Below are positions 57,801-62,188 of a stretch of DNA of 64,000 nt, piece after piece; within the stretch, counting starts at the first letter, position 1, and each line of letters starts with the position of its first letter. The notes below the pieces were generated by a model that had not been told where the DNA came from, did no database searches, and saw only the letters and a list, made by a program, of their open reading frames with translations. This stretch comes from Streptomyces sp. ITFR-16. Lineage in GTDB: Bacteria > Actinomycetota > Actinomycetes > Streptomycetales > Streptomycetaceae. A program made the position numbers and the translations under genes. The DNA is taken from the NCBI RefSeq assembly GCF_031844705.1, contig NZ_CP134609.1:7130001-7194000 (forward strand). Direction: 5' to 3'.

Positions 57801-58453
57801 GTGAAGCAGCGGCCGTCCGGCGACAGGGCCCCGAACTTCGCGCTGTCCGCGCTGCTGCCGGGGGAGAGGATCAGATTCGCACCGCCGACCACCGCGAGAT
57901 CGGACTCACCGCTGCGCAGGCTCTCGCAGGCGAGATGCACCGCGACCAGCGACGAGGACTGGGCCGCGTCCACGGTCAGGCTCGGACCGGTGAGGCCGAG
58001 CACGTACGAGAGCCGGTTGGCGAGGATGCCCCGGTGCAGTCCCGTCACGGAGTAGCGGTCCGCGTCCGTCCCGCCCCTGCGGTGGTGGAGCGCCGCGTAG
58101 TCGTCCCAGATGGCGCTGGCGAAGACGGCCGTACGGCTGCCGGCGAGCACCCCGGGGACGATCCCGGCCTCCTCCAGTGCCTCCCAGCCCAGCTCCAGGA
58201 GCAGTCGCTGCTGGGGGTCCATCGCCGCCGCCTCGCGGGGCGGGATACCGAAGAATCCGGCGTCGAACCGGTCCACCTCGTCGAGGAAGGCGCCCCGGGC
58301 GGGGGCGCCGGCGGACCGGCGGCCCGCGGGCGCCTCCCCGACGGCGTCCTCCCCGCGGCTGAGCAACTGCCAGAAGGCGGCGGGATCGGGCGCCCCGGGG
58401 AGGCGGCAGGCGAGACCGATGACGGCGATAGGTGCGGAGTGGGCGCTACGCAT
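39809..58453 (-). CDS. PKS-A: loading module (KSQ-AT-ACP) and modules 1-3 (each KS-AT-DH-KR-ACP)
   Basis: The protein has 6214 residues. The loading KS carries Gln at the active position (VDAAQSSSL, about residue 165), the mark of a decarboxylating KSQ; its AT (GHSIGE about 634, HAFH) is of the malonyl type, so the starter is acetyl from malonyl-CoA; ACP about 954. Module 1: KS Cys about 1192, malonyl AT about 1644, DH (HEILGHALLP about 1931; HPALLDAALH about 2093), KR (GGTGGLG about 2344, LDD, Tyr about 2486), ACP about 2656. Module 2: KS about 2892, malonyl AT about 3344, DH (HAMGGVPLVP about 3619), KR about 4033 (LDD), ACP about 4342. Module 3: KS about 4584, malonyl AT about 5033, DH (HAVLGTVVLP about 5343; SPSLLDSALH), KR about 5766 with TAD in place of LDD, ACP about 6085. 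Three active DH-KR pairs predict a conjugated triene. A C-terminal docking region ends FRLIDGQLGSE. Confidence 0.94.
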   Translation of the reverse strand: MRSAHSAPIAVIGLACRLPGAPDPAAFWQLLSRGEDAVGEAPAGRRSAGAPARGAFLDEVDRFDAGFFGIPPREAAAMDPQQRLLLELGWEALEEAGIVPGVLAGSRTAVFASAIWDDYAALHHRRGGTDADRYSVTGLHRGILANRLSYVLGLTGPSLTVDAAQSSSLVAVHLACESLRSGESDLAVVGGANLILSPGSSADSAKFGALSPDGRCFTFDARANGYVRGEGGVAVVLKPLDRARADGDRVHCVILGSAVNNDGASDGLTVPDRGAQEAVLREAYARAGVTADEVQYVELHGTGTPVGDPVEAAALGAALGTGRPAGAPLQVGSAKTNVGHLEGAAGLVGLLKTALSVSRRRIPASLNFDVPNPAIPLADLGLRVRTEEGPWPSEELPLIAGVSSFGMGGTNCHVVVADAVGRFAGADAVDGDDGSGASGEAVRAPSVGAPRPVPWLLSARDGRALRGQAARLRDHLTTAAPAPSLLDTACSLATTRTLFDERAVVVAADRDALLRAVEALAEGRDDPALVRGRAASPAPLTAFLFTGQGSQRAGTGRELYAAYAEFAEAFDDVCAAFAPHLDRPLKDIVLAAEGSPEAALLDETRYTQPALFAVETALFRLVEHLGLRPDRLAGHSIGELTAAHVSGVLSLDDAARLVAARGRLMQELPAGGAMAAVEATEQEVVPHLTDRVSVAAVNGPRAVVVSGDEPDVLRIKEAFASQGRRTRKLTVSHAFHSPLMDPVLDVFRQIAGELEFRAPRIPVVSNVTGDFATAEELASPDYWTRHIREAVRFHDGLRTLRDDGVGVFVELGPDAVLTALARETLTDGASALLSVLRRGRPEPDTLTAALAQAQVRGARVDWAGALAGWGGRTVPLPTYAFQRDRHWLDGPVTAPEVPVAGPAPAEAPERNTGESADAAPEAELLDVVRTQVALVLGHVTGDAIDPGHAFKDLGFDSLAGVELRDRLQTATGLSLPSALVYNHPTPEAVVRLLRERLGGSSARTTAGRSIALTGTASQADEPIAIVGMACRYPGGVTSPEDLWNLVAGGTDAIGPFPTDRGWDLAALYDPDPDRPGTSYVREGGFLYGAGEFDAALFGISPREAAAMDPQQRLLLTTAWEAFERAGIAPDSLRGSASGVFIGATAQDYGPRLHEPAEGLDGYLLTGSTASVASGRVAYTFGLEGPAVTVDTACSSSLVALHLAAQALRQGECELALAGGVTVMPTPGMFLEFSRQRGLATDARCKAFAAGADGTAWSEGVGLLLVERLSDARRNGHQVLAVVRGSAVNQDGASNGLTAPNGPSQERVIRQALAHAGLATSDVDAMEAHGTGTRLGDPIEADALLATYGQDRPAEQPLLLGSLKSNIGHAQAAAGVGGIIKMVEAMRHGVLPRTLHVDAPSPHVDWEAGAVRLLTEDAPWPDHDRPRRAAVSSFGISGTNAHVILEQAPTAGDSVPAAPVSDGTEPVLWPLSAQNAGSLREQAVRLRAYVNEHPETEPERIASALYRGRAGLEHRGVVLAGDRDQALDALTALATDQEHPALVRGTASPTPRIAYLFTGQGSQRPRMGHTLYGTHPAFATALDDVCDALDPHLERPLRDIMFAAPDTPQAALLNETRYTQPALFALETALHHLLAHHGITPHYLTGHSIGELTAAHLAGILTLEDAALLITTRAHLMQSAPTGGAMTAIEATEQQIQPYLNDHIALAAVNSPTSLVISGDTDAIHHTTHTLKQHGHRTHPLTVSHAFHSHHMDPILDQFLQTAQTITYHQPHTPLITHGDPTTPQHWTNQIRNTVHHHNNITTLTTKNITTYLELGPDATLTTHTPHTTPLLRKNHNENHTYQTALATTHTHGTPTNPPTTTHPHTNLPTYPFQPTHYWRVPSRATAGPESLGLSATDHPFLGASGELAEQGGSVFTGQLSQDAHPWLADHEILGHALLPGTAFVDLALAVGESVDAPRVAELTLEAPLLLPVTGSLLLQLAVGPADAEGDRSLSIHTRPDPASNWTRHATGTLTPAKAAGPVAEGGAWPPRGAEPLDVEALYARLDRLGYAYGPAFRAVRAAWSDGDDLVAELTLPDELQDRAAEFPVHPALLDAALHPLVGREAQDGAGLPVPFAWSGIELFATGATTVRARWSSGRLTVTDPAGHAVLSADSLTLLPVEASALSAASGGSAPTPHRIDWVPVAHDTPARAQAVHVTALGDLSPDAAVPDVVAVSVPAGRGAASHTLELVREWLGQDRFADARLLFLTRGAMAAAAGDSVSDPWSAAAWGLVRSAQSEHPGRFALVDVDGDAPDLATLSAASLDEPQLALRSSVLLAPRVARGRTPESASGSRDYGHRTVLITGGTGGLGRLVARHLVAQHGARQLLLLSRSGEHAQGADALAAELAESGAEVRFVAGDVSSREDLAGALASLPSAHPLGAVFHLAGVLDDVTIGSLTPDRLDAVLRTKADAAAQLHELTADAELDDFVLFSSIVGVTGNAGQANYAAANAYLDALAHHRHALGLPATSLAWGLWDQPDGMSGGLGATELARWQRSGLAPLSVADGLALLDAALAGEDPAPVLVRTEANALRTRAEQGALPSVLRGLVRTPRPRASAAPADAAGAGSWATRTAGLPVEERHRTVAELVRTTVATVLGHTTPETLDDSRAFRDLGFDSLAGVDLRNRLATATGLRISTTAVFDHPTPRSLAVHVLTLLPGATTPSAGAAVTGTRVTDQDDPIVIVGMACRYPGGVASPDDLWDLVASAQDAIGGFPTDRGWDLAKLYDPDPEHLGTSYAREGGFLYGAGEFDAEFFGISPREALAADPQQRLLLETAWETFERAGIDPGSVRGSRTGVFAGVMYNDYGSRFLKAPQDLEGYLLTGNTSSVISGRVAYTFGLEGPAVTVDTACSSSLVALHLAAQALRQGECELALAGGVTVMARPDTFVEFSRQRGLSPDGRCKSFSASADGTGWSEGVGLLLVERLSDARRNGHQVLAVVRGSAVNQDGASNGLTAPNGPSQERVIRQALAGAGLRASEVDAVEAHGTGTRLGDPIEAQALLATYGQERQNDEPLHLGSLKSNIGHAQAAAGVGGIIKMVEAMRHGVLPRTLHVDAPSPHIDWEAGAVRLLTQETSWPDHDRPRRAAVSSFGISGTNAHVILEQAPEPARQDTDSAESDDDSTPVLWPLSAHSPAALRTQAARLATFVRERPDSAAAISRTLTTGRAALEHRGVVLAGDRDQALDALTALATDQEHPALVRGTASPTPRIAYLFTGQGSQRPRMGHTLYGTHPAFATALDDVCDALDPHLERPLRDIMFAAPDTPQAALLNETRYTQPALFALETALHHLLAHHGITPHYLTGHSIGELTAAHLAGILTLEDAALLITTRAHLMQSAPTGGAMTAIEATEQQIQPYLNDHIALAAVNSPTSLVISGDTDAIHHTTHTLKQHGHRTHPLTVSHAFHSHHMDPILDQFHETARTLTYHQPHTPLITHGDPTTPQHWTNQIRNTVHHHNNITTLTTKNITTYLELGPDATLTTHTPHTTPLLRKNHNENHTYQTALATTHTHGTPTNPPTTTHPHTNLPTYPFQPTHYWLDATGADGADVLLAPAVELAEDDGLLFTGEVGTALLPWLADHAMGGVPLVPAALLVELALRAGEKADVPVVDELTLEAPLALPADGSAVSLQLAVGAPDATDRRPFSVHARSAEGSPWVRHASGRLAPLDDETPAPEPVWPPADAVRTDVAEVYERLERLGYGYGPAFRNLRAAWTVGDTFFAEAALPEELRESAEKFGLHPALLDAALHLLPLRGGGAELKLPFSWSGVRLHATGADSVRIRLEPAGGDAMSVSLTDAAGDPVASVDAVHLLPAPAVTAAPQAAAGSDALYEVGWAAPVARTGGAGAALPDAEIVRIDSGLTVTEAAHRALALVQEWLAAERPAGARLAVVTSGAVAAVPGEAVTGPASAAVWGLLRTAQSEHPGSFVLVDTDDSAASTRALADALAGDEPQLALRDGLVLVPRLTRIALPGPETAPLSDAIAGQDGTGTVLLTGATGALGATVAERLITRHGVRHLLLAGRRGPAAPGAAELLAHLTGLGAEVTLVACDTADRDAVTRLLTGIPAAHPLRGIVHAAGVLDDGVLEDLTPDRLDTVLRPKADAALLLHELTGELGLEPAAFVLFSSVTGVTGTAGQANYAAANAYLDALAHHRHALGLPATSLAWGLWDQPDGMGSRLGASDLARLARSGIAPLPEESALRLFDEALGSPRPALVASRFATATLGEGGVPVPAPLRSLVSRRPRRAATSASVQGGSTFAEQLAGLPADAVERRLLELVRATTATVLGHADAEAVPDGRAFTDLGFDSLAAVDLRNRLGTATGLRLPTTLVFDHPTPQALAALLRTELVGAGAEADRDDAPAAAPTGDTVDDPIAIVSMACRFPGGVTTPEELWRLVSDETDAVSGFPTDRGWDLEGLYDPDASRPGTSYAREGGFLHSAADFDPEFFGMSPREALTTDPQQRLLLETTWEAFERAGIDPAGLRGSRTGVFAGVMYNDYGARLHQAPNAPGEVEGYLVSGSAGSVASGRVSYTFGLEGPAVTVDTACSSSLVALHLAAQALRQGECDLALAGGVTVMAGPATFVEFSRQRGLSADGRCKPFAEAADGTGWGEGVGLLLVERLSDARRLGHEVLALLRGSAVNQDGASNGLTAPNGPSQQRVIRQALDRAGLTARDVDAVEAHGTGTRLGDPIEAQALLAVYGQDRPEGRPLLLGSVKSNIGHTQAAAGVAGVIKTVLSMRHGTLPRSLHIDRPTPHVDWSEGGVELLTETTPWPEHGRPRRAAVSSFGISGTNAHVILEAPQETPAAPEIRSTGADGPLVPWLVSGHTPGALRARAAQLAEVLEREPGLRPADVSAALAAGPGAFGHRVSFVAADRDEALRALASVAAGETRESVAPERVRTAFLFTGQGSQRAGAGRELYAEYGVFATAFDAACAALDPLVGRSLREIAFADEGTPEAALLNETQYTQPALFALETALFRLVEHFGVRPDALLGHSIGSVAAAHAAGVLSLGDAATLVAARGRLMQGLPAGGAMLAVALDEDAVTGLLAGLDDRVGIAALNGPRATVVSGEAGAVDEFAARAAQAGARTRRLTVSHAFHSPLMEPVLAEFREVVSGLEFRAPDLTVISDLTGRAVDPDDFASAGYWVRHAREAVRFADGVRTLKDLGIGTFLELGPDAVLATTAADSHPDAVLLPLLRRDRSALRSLPEALGALHAAGGTVGREVYGAREGRGRVELPTYPFQRERYWLDRPAAPAGAARVEQAGLGATDHPLLGAAVELAGGTGTVHTGLLSLDSHPWLSDHAVLGTVVLPGAALLELALYAGRQAGAGAVDELTLSDPLLIPDTGAVQVQVSVGAAGADGRRTVTVHSRPGAGQYGGADGEPWTVHASGVLAPDTAVQPAPLTGAWPPAGAEPVGIGGAYAELAALGYAYGPAFQGLRAAWRDPEDGTWFAEAALAGGDDGHLLSPSLLDSALHPLALAGPGPSGGLPVPFSWNGVRVRPTRTGSVRVRLSPAGPDTTELLLTDEWGAPVLSVASLVVREADPSRFARARRDTDGLYRVEWTTLSAPGPRTGAVGLDEALRIAAAEGEFLGDALLDDEERALPGLAQVLRDWLADARFERARLVVTTTGALAVREGEPVPGLDRSGWWGLVRTAQTEHPGRFVLVDTDGTDASARVRDAALGTGEPQLALREGEVLVPGLTAVPAAAEGRTVLADAGRGTVLLTGATGALGRLVAERLITHHGVRRLRLTGRRGPNAPGARELVDGLTALGADVTLTACDLADRAALTELLDSVPDEHPLTAVVHAAGVTADATLAALTDDAFATVLRPKADAALLLHELTRERGIELDAFVLFSSVAGVIGNAGQANYAAANTYVDALAQHRRALGLPALSLAWGLWEQPGGMGGALGGADLARIARTGIAPLTADEGLALFDSALASGLATAVPARLDTSALRRLGDPDRVPPLLRSLVGLPARRPSAATGAGGGPAVDTDGDAPWVRKLAEAAEAERPRIVLDLVRAVVAEILGHPPNRPVPADRGLLDLGFDSLTAVELRNRLGAETGLRLPTTLLFDRPTATSLAGHLHGELTDRLPGGAASALARIDELEAAFDGSALGVEARERITARLASLQARLAAAGDTPSGTTDTDTITATPQLDQASDDELFRLIDGQLGSE
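45821..45942 (-). repeat. Short near-identical KR patch, module 2 copy
   Basis: About 122 bases covering the KR active site (NYAAANAYLDALAHHRHALGL) to WGLWDQPDG match 50891-51012 (module 1) almost exactly (offset 5070), while the flanking KR sequence differs. This is the pattern left by gene conversion. Confidence 0.75.
47723..48817 (-). repeat. Near-identical malonyl-AT block, copy in module 2
   Basis: 1095 bases match 52820-53914 (offset 5097). The differences seen are one base near 47867 and a patch at about 48063-48083 (HETARTLTYH here against LQTAQTITYH in module 1). The block is G/T-rich on the plus strand. Confidence 0.92.
50891..51012 (-). repeat. Short near-identical KR patch, module 1 copy
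   Basis: Partner of 45821-45942. Confidence 0.75.
52820..53914 (-). repeat. Near-identical malonyl-AT block, copy in module 1
   Basis: Partner of 47723-48817. Identity begins at the conserved post-AT sequence (YPFQPTHYW) and ends upstream of the AT, so the whole AT domain with its linkers is exchanged as a unit. Confidence 0.92.
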
Positions 58454-58532
58454 GATCTGTGACGTACTCCCTCGTCGAGAACGACCCGGCGAGACCCACC
58501 CTCCCCAGCCGCGCTAACGGCGGCCTTTGCGC

Positions 58533-58541
58533 GTTCTAAAT
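58533..58541 (-). promoter_or_regulatory. Candidate shared cluster motif upstream of PKS-A
   Basis: ATTTAGAAC on the minus strand. It includes the TAG stop of the hydrolase gene and lies 80 bases before the PKS-A start. It shares TTTAGAAC with the P450-1 and acyltransferase upstream regions. Because it overlaps a stop codon the match could be chance. Confidence 0.3.
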
Positions 58542-59462
58542 CGCACCGGCGCCGTCGGGCCGCTCACCGGCCGGGTGCAGCCCGCGCCGCAACGCCGTCA
58601 GGTGCTCCAGCGCGATGCGATGCTGCTCGTCCGGGTCCGGTGCGCCCGCCGACCCGCCGAACGCGTGGTACGCCCCCGGGAAGTTGTGCAGCTCCACCGG
58701 CACACCGGCCTGCGCCAGGCGGAGCCCGTACAGCAGCCCCTCGTCGCGCAGCGGATCGAGACCCGCGGTCGAGATGTACGCCGGGGGCAGCCCGCCCAGG
58801 TCCTCGGCGCGGGCCGGGGACGCGTGCACGGGAGTCCCGCCCCCGCCCGTGCCGAGGTAGAGCTCCCAGCTCTCCCGCGCCAGCCGGCGGTTCCAGACGG
58901 GCGTGTCCAGGAACGCGGTCATCGAGCCCGTCTCCAGCCGGTCGTCCAGCACCGGTGTGCTCAGGTGCTGGAAGACCAGCCCGGGTCCGCCCCGGTCGCG
59001 CGCGAGCAGGGTCAGGCCGGCGGCGAGACAGCCGCCGGAACTGGCCCCGGCCACGGCGAGCCGCGCCGGGTCCGCCCCGATCTCCTTCGCGTTCCCCGCA
59101 CTCCACTCCAGGGCGGCCCAGCAGTCGTCGAGCCCGGCGGGAAACGGGTCCTCCGGCGCCAGCCGGTAGGCCACCGCCACGACCACCGCCGAGGCGAACG
59201 ACGCCGCCTGGCCCGCCGAGTGGTGGACCGAGTCCACATTGCCGAGGACGAAGCCCCCGCCGTGGATCCACAGCACTGCGGGCAGCGCCGACCCGGCCCC
59301 GGCGGGGCGGTAGACCCGCACCCGGACCTCCGGGGATCCGGGCGGCCCCGGAATCCAGTGCTCCGCCACCTCGACCCCCGGCAGGGCCGGGAGTTCACGC
59401 AGCGGCCGCGGACCCGCCCGATGGTCCGCGACCGCGTCGGCCAGCCGTCCCGTCACCGGCAT
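58536..59462 (-). CDS. HSL-family alpha/beta hydrolase
   Basis: The 308-residue enzyme belongs to the hormone-sensitive-lipase group. The oxyanion motif is LWIHGGGFVLGN (about residue 70), the nucleophile elbow VAGASSGGCLAAGL (GxSxG; the usual GDSAGG is altered), the acid DPLRDEG and the His in GAYHAFGG. ATG 59462 lies 2 bases after the ferredoxin stop with GGAGG seven bases upstream. The cluster has no thioesterase, so this is the only encoded hydrolase that could release or edit the polyketide; it could equally remove an acyl group from the product. It is 82 bases upstream of PKS-A on the same strand. Confidence 0.88.
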   Translation of the reverse strand: MPVTGRLADAVADHRAGPRPLRELPALPGVEVAEHWIPGPPGSPEVRVRVYRPAGAGSALPAVLWIHGGGFVLGNVDSVHHSAGQAASFASAVVVAVAYRLAPEDPFPAGLDDCWAALEWSAGNAKEIGADPARLAVAGASSGGCLAAGLTLLARDRGGPGLVFQHLSTPVLDDRLETGSMTAFLDTPVWNRRLARESWELYLGTGGGGTPVHASPARAEDLGGLPPAYISTAGLDPLRDEGLLYGLRLAQAGVPVELHNFPGAYHAFGGSAGAPDPDEQHRIALEHLTALRRGLHPAGERPDGAGAI

Positions 59463-59464
59463 GC

Positions 59465-59659
59465 TCAGGCCTCCAGAGCGATGGCCTGCGAGGGGCAGAG
59501 CGCCACGGTGTCCCGCAGCCTCGCCTCCTCGTCCGCGCCGTCCACCCGGTCCTCCAGGACGAGGACCGTGCCCTCGTCCGACTGGTCGAAGCGGTCGGGG
59601 GCGGACAGGACGCACTGACCCGCGCCCAGACACCGCTGTGTATCGGCCTTGATGTGCAT
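59465..59659 (-). CDS. 3Fe-4S ferredoxin, P450 redox partner
   Basis: The 64-residue protein has the pattern CLGAGQC...CPSQAI: first Cys, then a second Cys six residues on, and the final Cys-Pro near the C-terminus. The usual central Cys of a 4Fe-4S site is Ala/Gly, so it should carry a 3Fe-4S cluster, as in ferredoxins that feed CYP105 enzymes. It lies 20 bases after P450-2 and 2 bases before the hydrolase in the same transcript. It may serve both cluster P450s. Start ATG 59659. Confidence 0.92.
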   Translation of the reverse strand: MHIKADTQRCLGAGQCVLSAPDRFDQSDEGTVLVLEDRVDGADEEARLRDTVALCPSQAIALEA

Positions 59660-59679
59660 GGCTTCCGGTTCCCTTCTGA

Positions 59680-60903
59680 TCACCATGTGACGGGCAGGCG
59701 CCAGATGCCCTGGACACCGCCCGGTTCCTTGACCGGCAGCTGCCCGGAGGGTTCGGCGAGGCGCAGCCCCGGCAGCCGGCGGAAGAGTGTGGACAGCGCG
59801 ATCTCCATCTCGGCCCGGGCCAGGTTCTGGCCGATGCACTGATGGACGCCGTGTCCGAAGGAGATGTGGTGGCGTGCGCCGCGCCCGACGTCGAAGGAGT
59901 CGGCGGTGGGGAACGCCTCGTCGTCCCGGTTGGCCGACGAGATGACGACGATCACCCCGTCACCGGCCCTGACCCGATGCCCGCCCAGCTCCGTGTCGAC
60001 CGTCGCGAACCGGGCGACGCCGTCCGCGATGGCCATGTACCGCAGCAGCTCCTCCACCGCGCCCGGCAGCAGCGACTCGTCGGCGCGCAGGGCCGCCAGC
60101 TGCTCCGGGTTCTCCAGCAGGGTGAGGACACCGAGCGCGATGGCGCTCGCCGTGGTCTCGTGCCCCGCCACCAGGAGCAGCAGGGCGATGTCGACCAGAT
60201 CGCGGCGGGTGAGCGCGCCGGTGGACAGCTGCTCGGCGATCAGCGTGTCGAGCAGCCCGTCGCCCGGCTCCTCCTCCTTGCGCCGGATCAGCCCGTCGAG
60301 ATACGAGGCGAGCTGCGCGAACGCGTCGGCACTGTCCTCCAGAGTCGTCGTCCCGGTGACCACCCGGCGCGACTGCTGCTCGAAGAACCCGTGGTCGGCG
60401 TACGGCACACCGAGGAGTTCGCAGATGACGACCGACGGCACCGGCAGCGCGAAGTCCGGAACCAGGTCGGCGACCGGGCCCTTGGCCTCGATCGCGTCGA
60501 TCAGTTCGTCGACCAGCCGCTGGATGCCGGGCCGCAGCGCCTGCACCTTGCGGACGGTGAAGTTGGTGAGCAGCATGCGCCTCTGCACGGTGTGCTCCGG
60601 CGGGTCCATGCCGATGAAGTTGCGGACCTTGCGCGCCGACTCGAAGCGCGGCGCGGTGGCCGGATAGTGCGGGTGGACCCGGTCGGACGAGTACGTGGCC
60701 GCGTCGAGCAGGACCTGACGCGCCTCCGCGTGCCCGCTCACCGCCCAGACCCGGCGTCCGTTGTACAGCTCGACCAGGGACACCGGCCCCTGCTCGCGAT
60801 AGGCGTCGTAGCCGGCGGGCGGCTGGAAGGGGCAGCCGCGCGCCTGCGGATACGCGGGCAGCTCCTGCCCGTCGGTCGGTGCGGCGATGCTGGTCTCGGT
60901 CAT
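59680..60903 (-). CDS. Cytochrome P450, CYP105-like (P450-2)
   Basis: The 407-residue soluble P450 has the I-helix AGHETTAS, ExxR helix EELLRYM, and heme loop HISFGHGVHQCIGQNLARAEMEI with the Cys ligand. It is a clear paralogue of P450-1: RGCPFQPPAGY, VICELLGVPYADHGFFEQQ and the terminal RLPVTW are shared. Its start ATG 60903 overlaps the acyltransferase stop (ATGA), so translation is coupled. The ferredoxin that follows is its likely electron donor. It probably hydroxylates or epoxidises the polyketide; the position cannot be predicted. Confidence 0.94.
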   Translation of the reverse strand: MTETSIAAPTDGQELPAYPQARGCPFQPPAGYDAYREQGPVSLVELYNGRRVWAVSGHAEARQVLLDAATYSSDRVHPHYPATAPRFESARKVRNFIGMDPPEHTVQRRMLLTNFTVRKVQALRPGIQRLVDELIDAIEAKGPVADLVPDFALPVPSVVICELLGVPYADHGFFEQQSRRVVTGTTTLEDSADAFAQLASYLDGLIRRKEEEPGDGLLDTLIAEQLSTGALTRRDLVDIALLLLVAGHETTASAIALGVLTLLENPEQLAALRADESLLPGAVEELLRYMAIADGVARFATVDTELGGHRVRAGDGVIVVISSANRDDEAFPTADSFDVGRGARHHISFGHGVHQCIGQNLARAEMEIALSTLFRRLPGLRLAEPSGQLPVKEPGGVQGIWRLPVTW

Positions 60904-62126
60904 TCCCCGGCCTCCAGGACAGTGAGCGGGACGACGGCGGGCGCCGGTGCGGCCGGGGGAGCGGCCGCGGGCGCTGCCGGATGGTTGGTGCGCGGAGCAC
61001 TGAACCGCCGTACGGCCGGGGCCTCGACCCAGGTGTACAGGGCGTGGGCCAGCGCCAGCGCGGCCAGCAGGGCGGCGAGCAGCAGGGCGGCCGCCGCGGC
61101 GCCGGACAGGTCCTTGCCGGCGACGAGCCACTTGTGGCCGTACGTCACCACCAGTCCGTGCACCATGTAGAACGCGAAGGAGAGCTCGCCGAGCCGTACC
61201 AGCACCCGCCCCCGGAACGGCGAGGCGGTCTGCCGGACGTCGGCCTGCGCGGCGGCCACGACCAGCGGGGCGAGCCACAGGGCGCCGGTGCCCGCGACCC
61301 CGTACAGATACGGCACCGACGAATTCAGGACGTACCCGCCGACGGCGATCGCGGCGGCCGGCAGCAGCCCGATGCGCGGGAGCGCGCCGGTCAGCACCAG
61401 CCGGGCGGCGATCATGCCGAGCACGAACTCGATGGCCCGCACCGGCGGGAAGAAGTACACGGACCAGATCTGCTCGAAGGACAGCGAGCCGTCGGCGATG
61501 AAGGGCAGCGGGGTGCCGGCCACCGTCCAGCTGCTGACCGCCGGCACCAGGACGGTGAGCGCGGCGAGGACCCCGGCGACCGTCCACAGCCGACGTGCCG
61601 TCAGCCGCTCCAGGACGGGCAGCAGGAACGGGAAGGCGAGATAGAAGAACAGCTCGCACGACAGCGACCAGCTGACGGCGTTCATCGTGTTCGGCACCTG
61701 GATCTCGGGTATCCACGCCTGCACGAGGAAGAGGTTGGCCAGCACACCCTTGGTGGTGAACACCTCGGACGCGGCCACCATCAGAACGGCGGCGGCCACG
61801 AAGGTGACCAGGTGGTTGGGGAAGATCTTCACCAGCCGGCGCCGCCAGACGCGGGGCGCCCCCTCGGCGGGCCGCGCCGACCACGTCAGGACGAAGCCGC
61901 TGAGGACGAAGAAGAACGTCACCCCGTAGAAACCGGCGTTGGCGAAGGTGTCGCCCAGCGTGTCGCCCACCGAGCCCCCGAAGAACCGGGTCTGGAAGGT
62001 GGTGTGGAAGGCGAAGACCAGCAGGGCCGCCAGGAACCGCATCCCGGTGAGGGACGGCAGTCTGGCGGCCTGCGGCCGGTCCGGGGCGGACGGTGACGCG
62101 GTGGACGGTGCTGGGGAGCCTGGCAT
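60900..62126 (-). CDS. Membrane O-acyltransferase (acyltransferase-3 family)
   Basis: The 408-residue protein has about ten hydrophobic segments. The family signature is near the N-terminus: LTGMRFLAALLVFAFH followed by FYGVTFFFVLSGFVLTW (catalytic His and the FFxxSGF motif). The C-terminal tail is Pro/Ala-rich and cytoplasmic. Relatives include OafA and macrolide acyltransferases such as MdmB/CarE, which transfer acetyl, propionyl or isovaleryl groups to hydroxyls. As first gene of the long minus-strand unit it probably acylates a hydroxyl placed by one of the P450s. Start ATG 62126 with GGAGG nine bases upstream. Confidence 0.9.
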   Translation of the reverse strand: MPGSPAPSTASPSAPDRPQAARLPSLTGMRFLAALLVFAFHTTFQTRFFGGSVGDTLGDTFANAGFYGVTFFFVLSGFVLTWSARPAEGAPRVWRRRLVKIFPNHLVTFVAAAVLMVAASEVFTTKGVLANLFLVQAWIPEIQVPNTMNAVSWSLSCELFFYLAFPFLLPVLERLTARRLWTVAGVLAALTVLVPAVSSWTVAGTPLPFIADGSLSFEQIWSVYFFPPVRAIEFVLGMIAARLVLTGALPRIGLLPAAAIAVGGYVLNSSVPYLYGVAGTGALWLAPLVVAAAQADVRQTASPFRGRVLVRLGELSFAFYMVHGLVVTYGHKWLVAGKDLSGAAAAALLLAALLAALALAHALYTWVEAPAVRRFSAPRTNHPAAPAAAPPAAPAPAVVPLTVLEAGE

Positions 62127-62188
62127 GGCTGATGACCTCCGACTTGTCCGAAACTGGCCCGTCGAGGCTCGCAGTCGCGTGTTGGCCG

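Larger units (their letters stand above)
23658..62126. other. Type I modular polyketide biosynthetic gene cluster
   Basis: Bounded on the left by the PP2C gene and on the right by a peptide-type ABC transporter. Contents: P450-1 (plus strand) facing a minus-strand unit of acyltransferase, P450-2, ferredoxin, hydrolase and three PKS proteins. Gaps in the minus unit are small (2-82 bases, one ATGA overlap), so it is probably one transcript of about 37 kb. Three copies of the octamer TTTAGAAC occur at gene junctions. No thioesterase, regulator, sugar or amine genes lie inside these limits. Confidence 0.85.
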
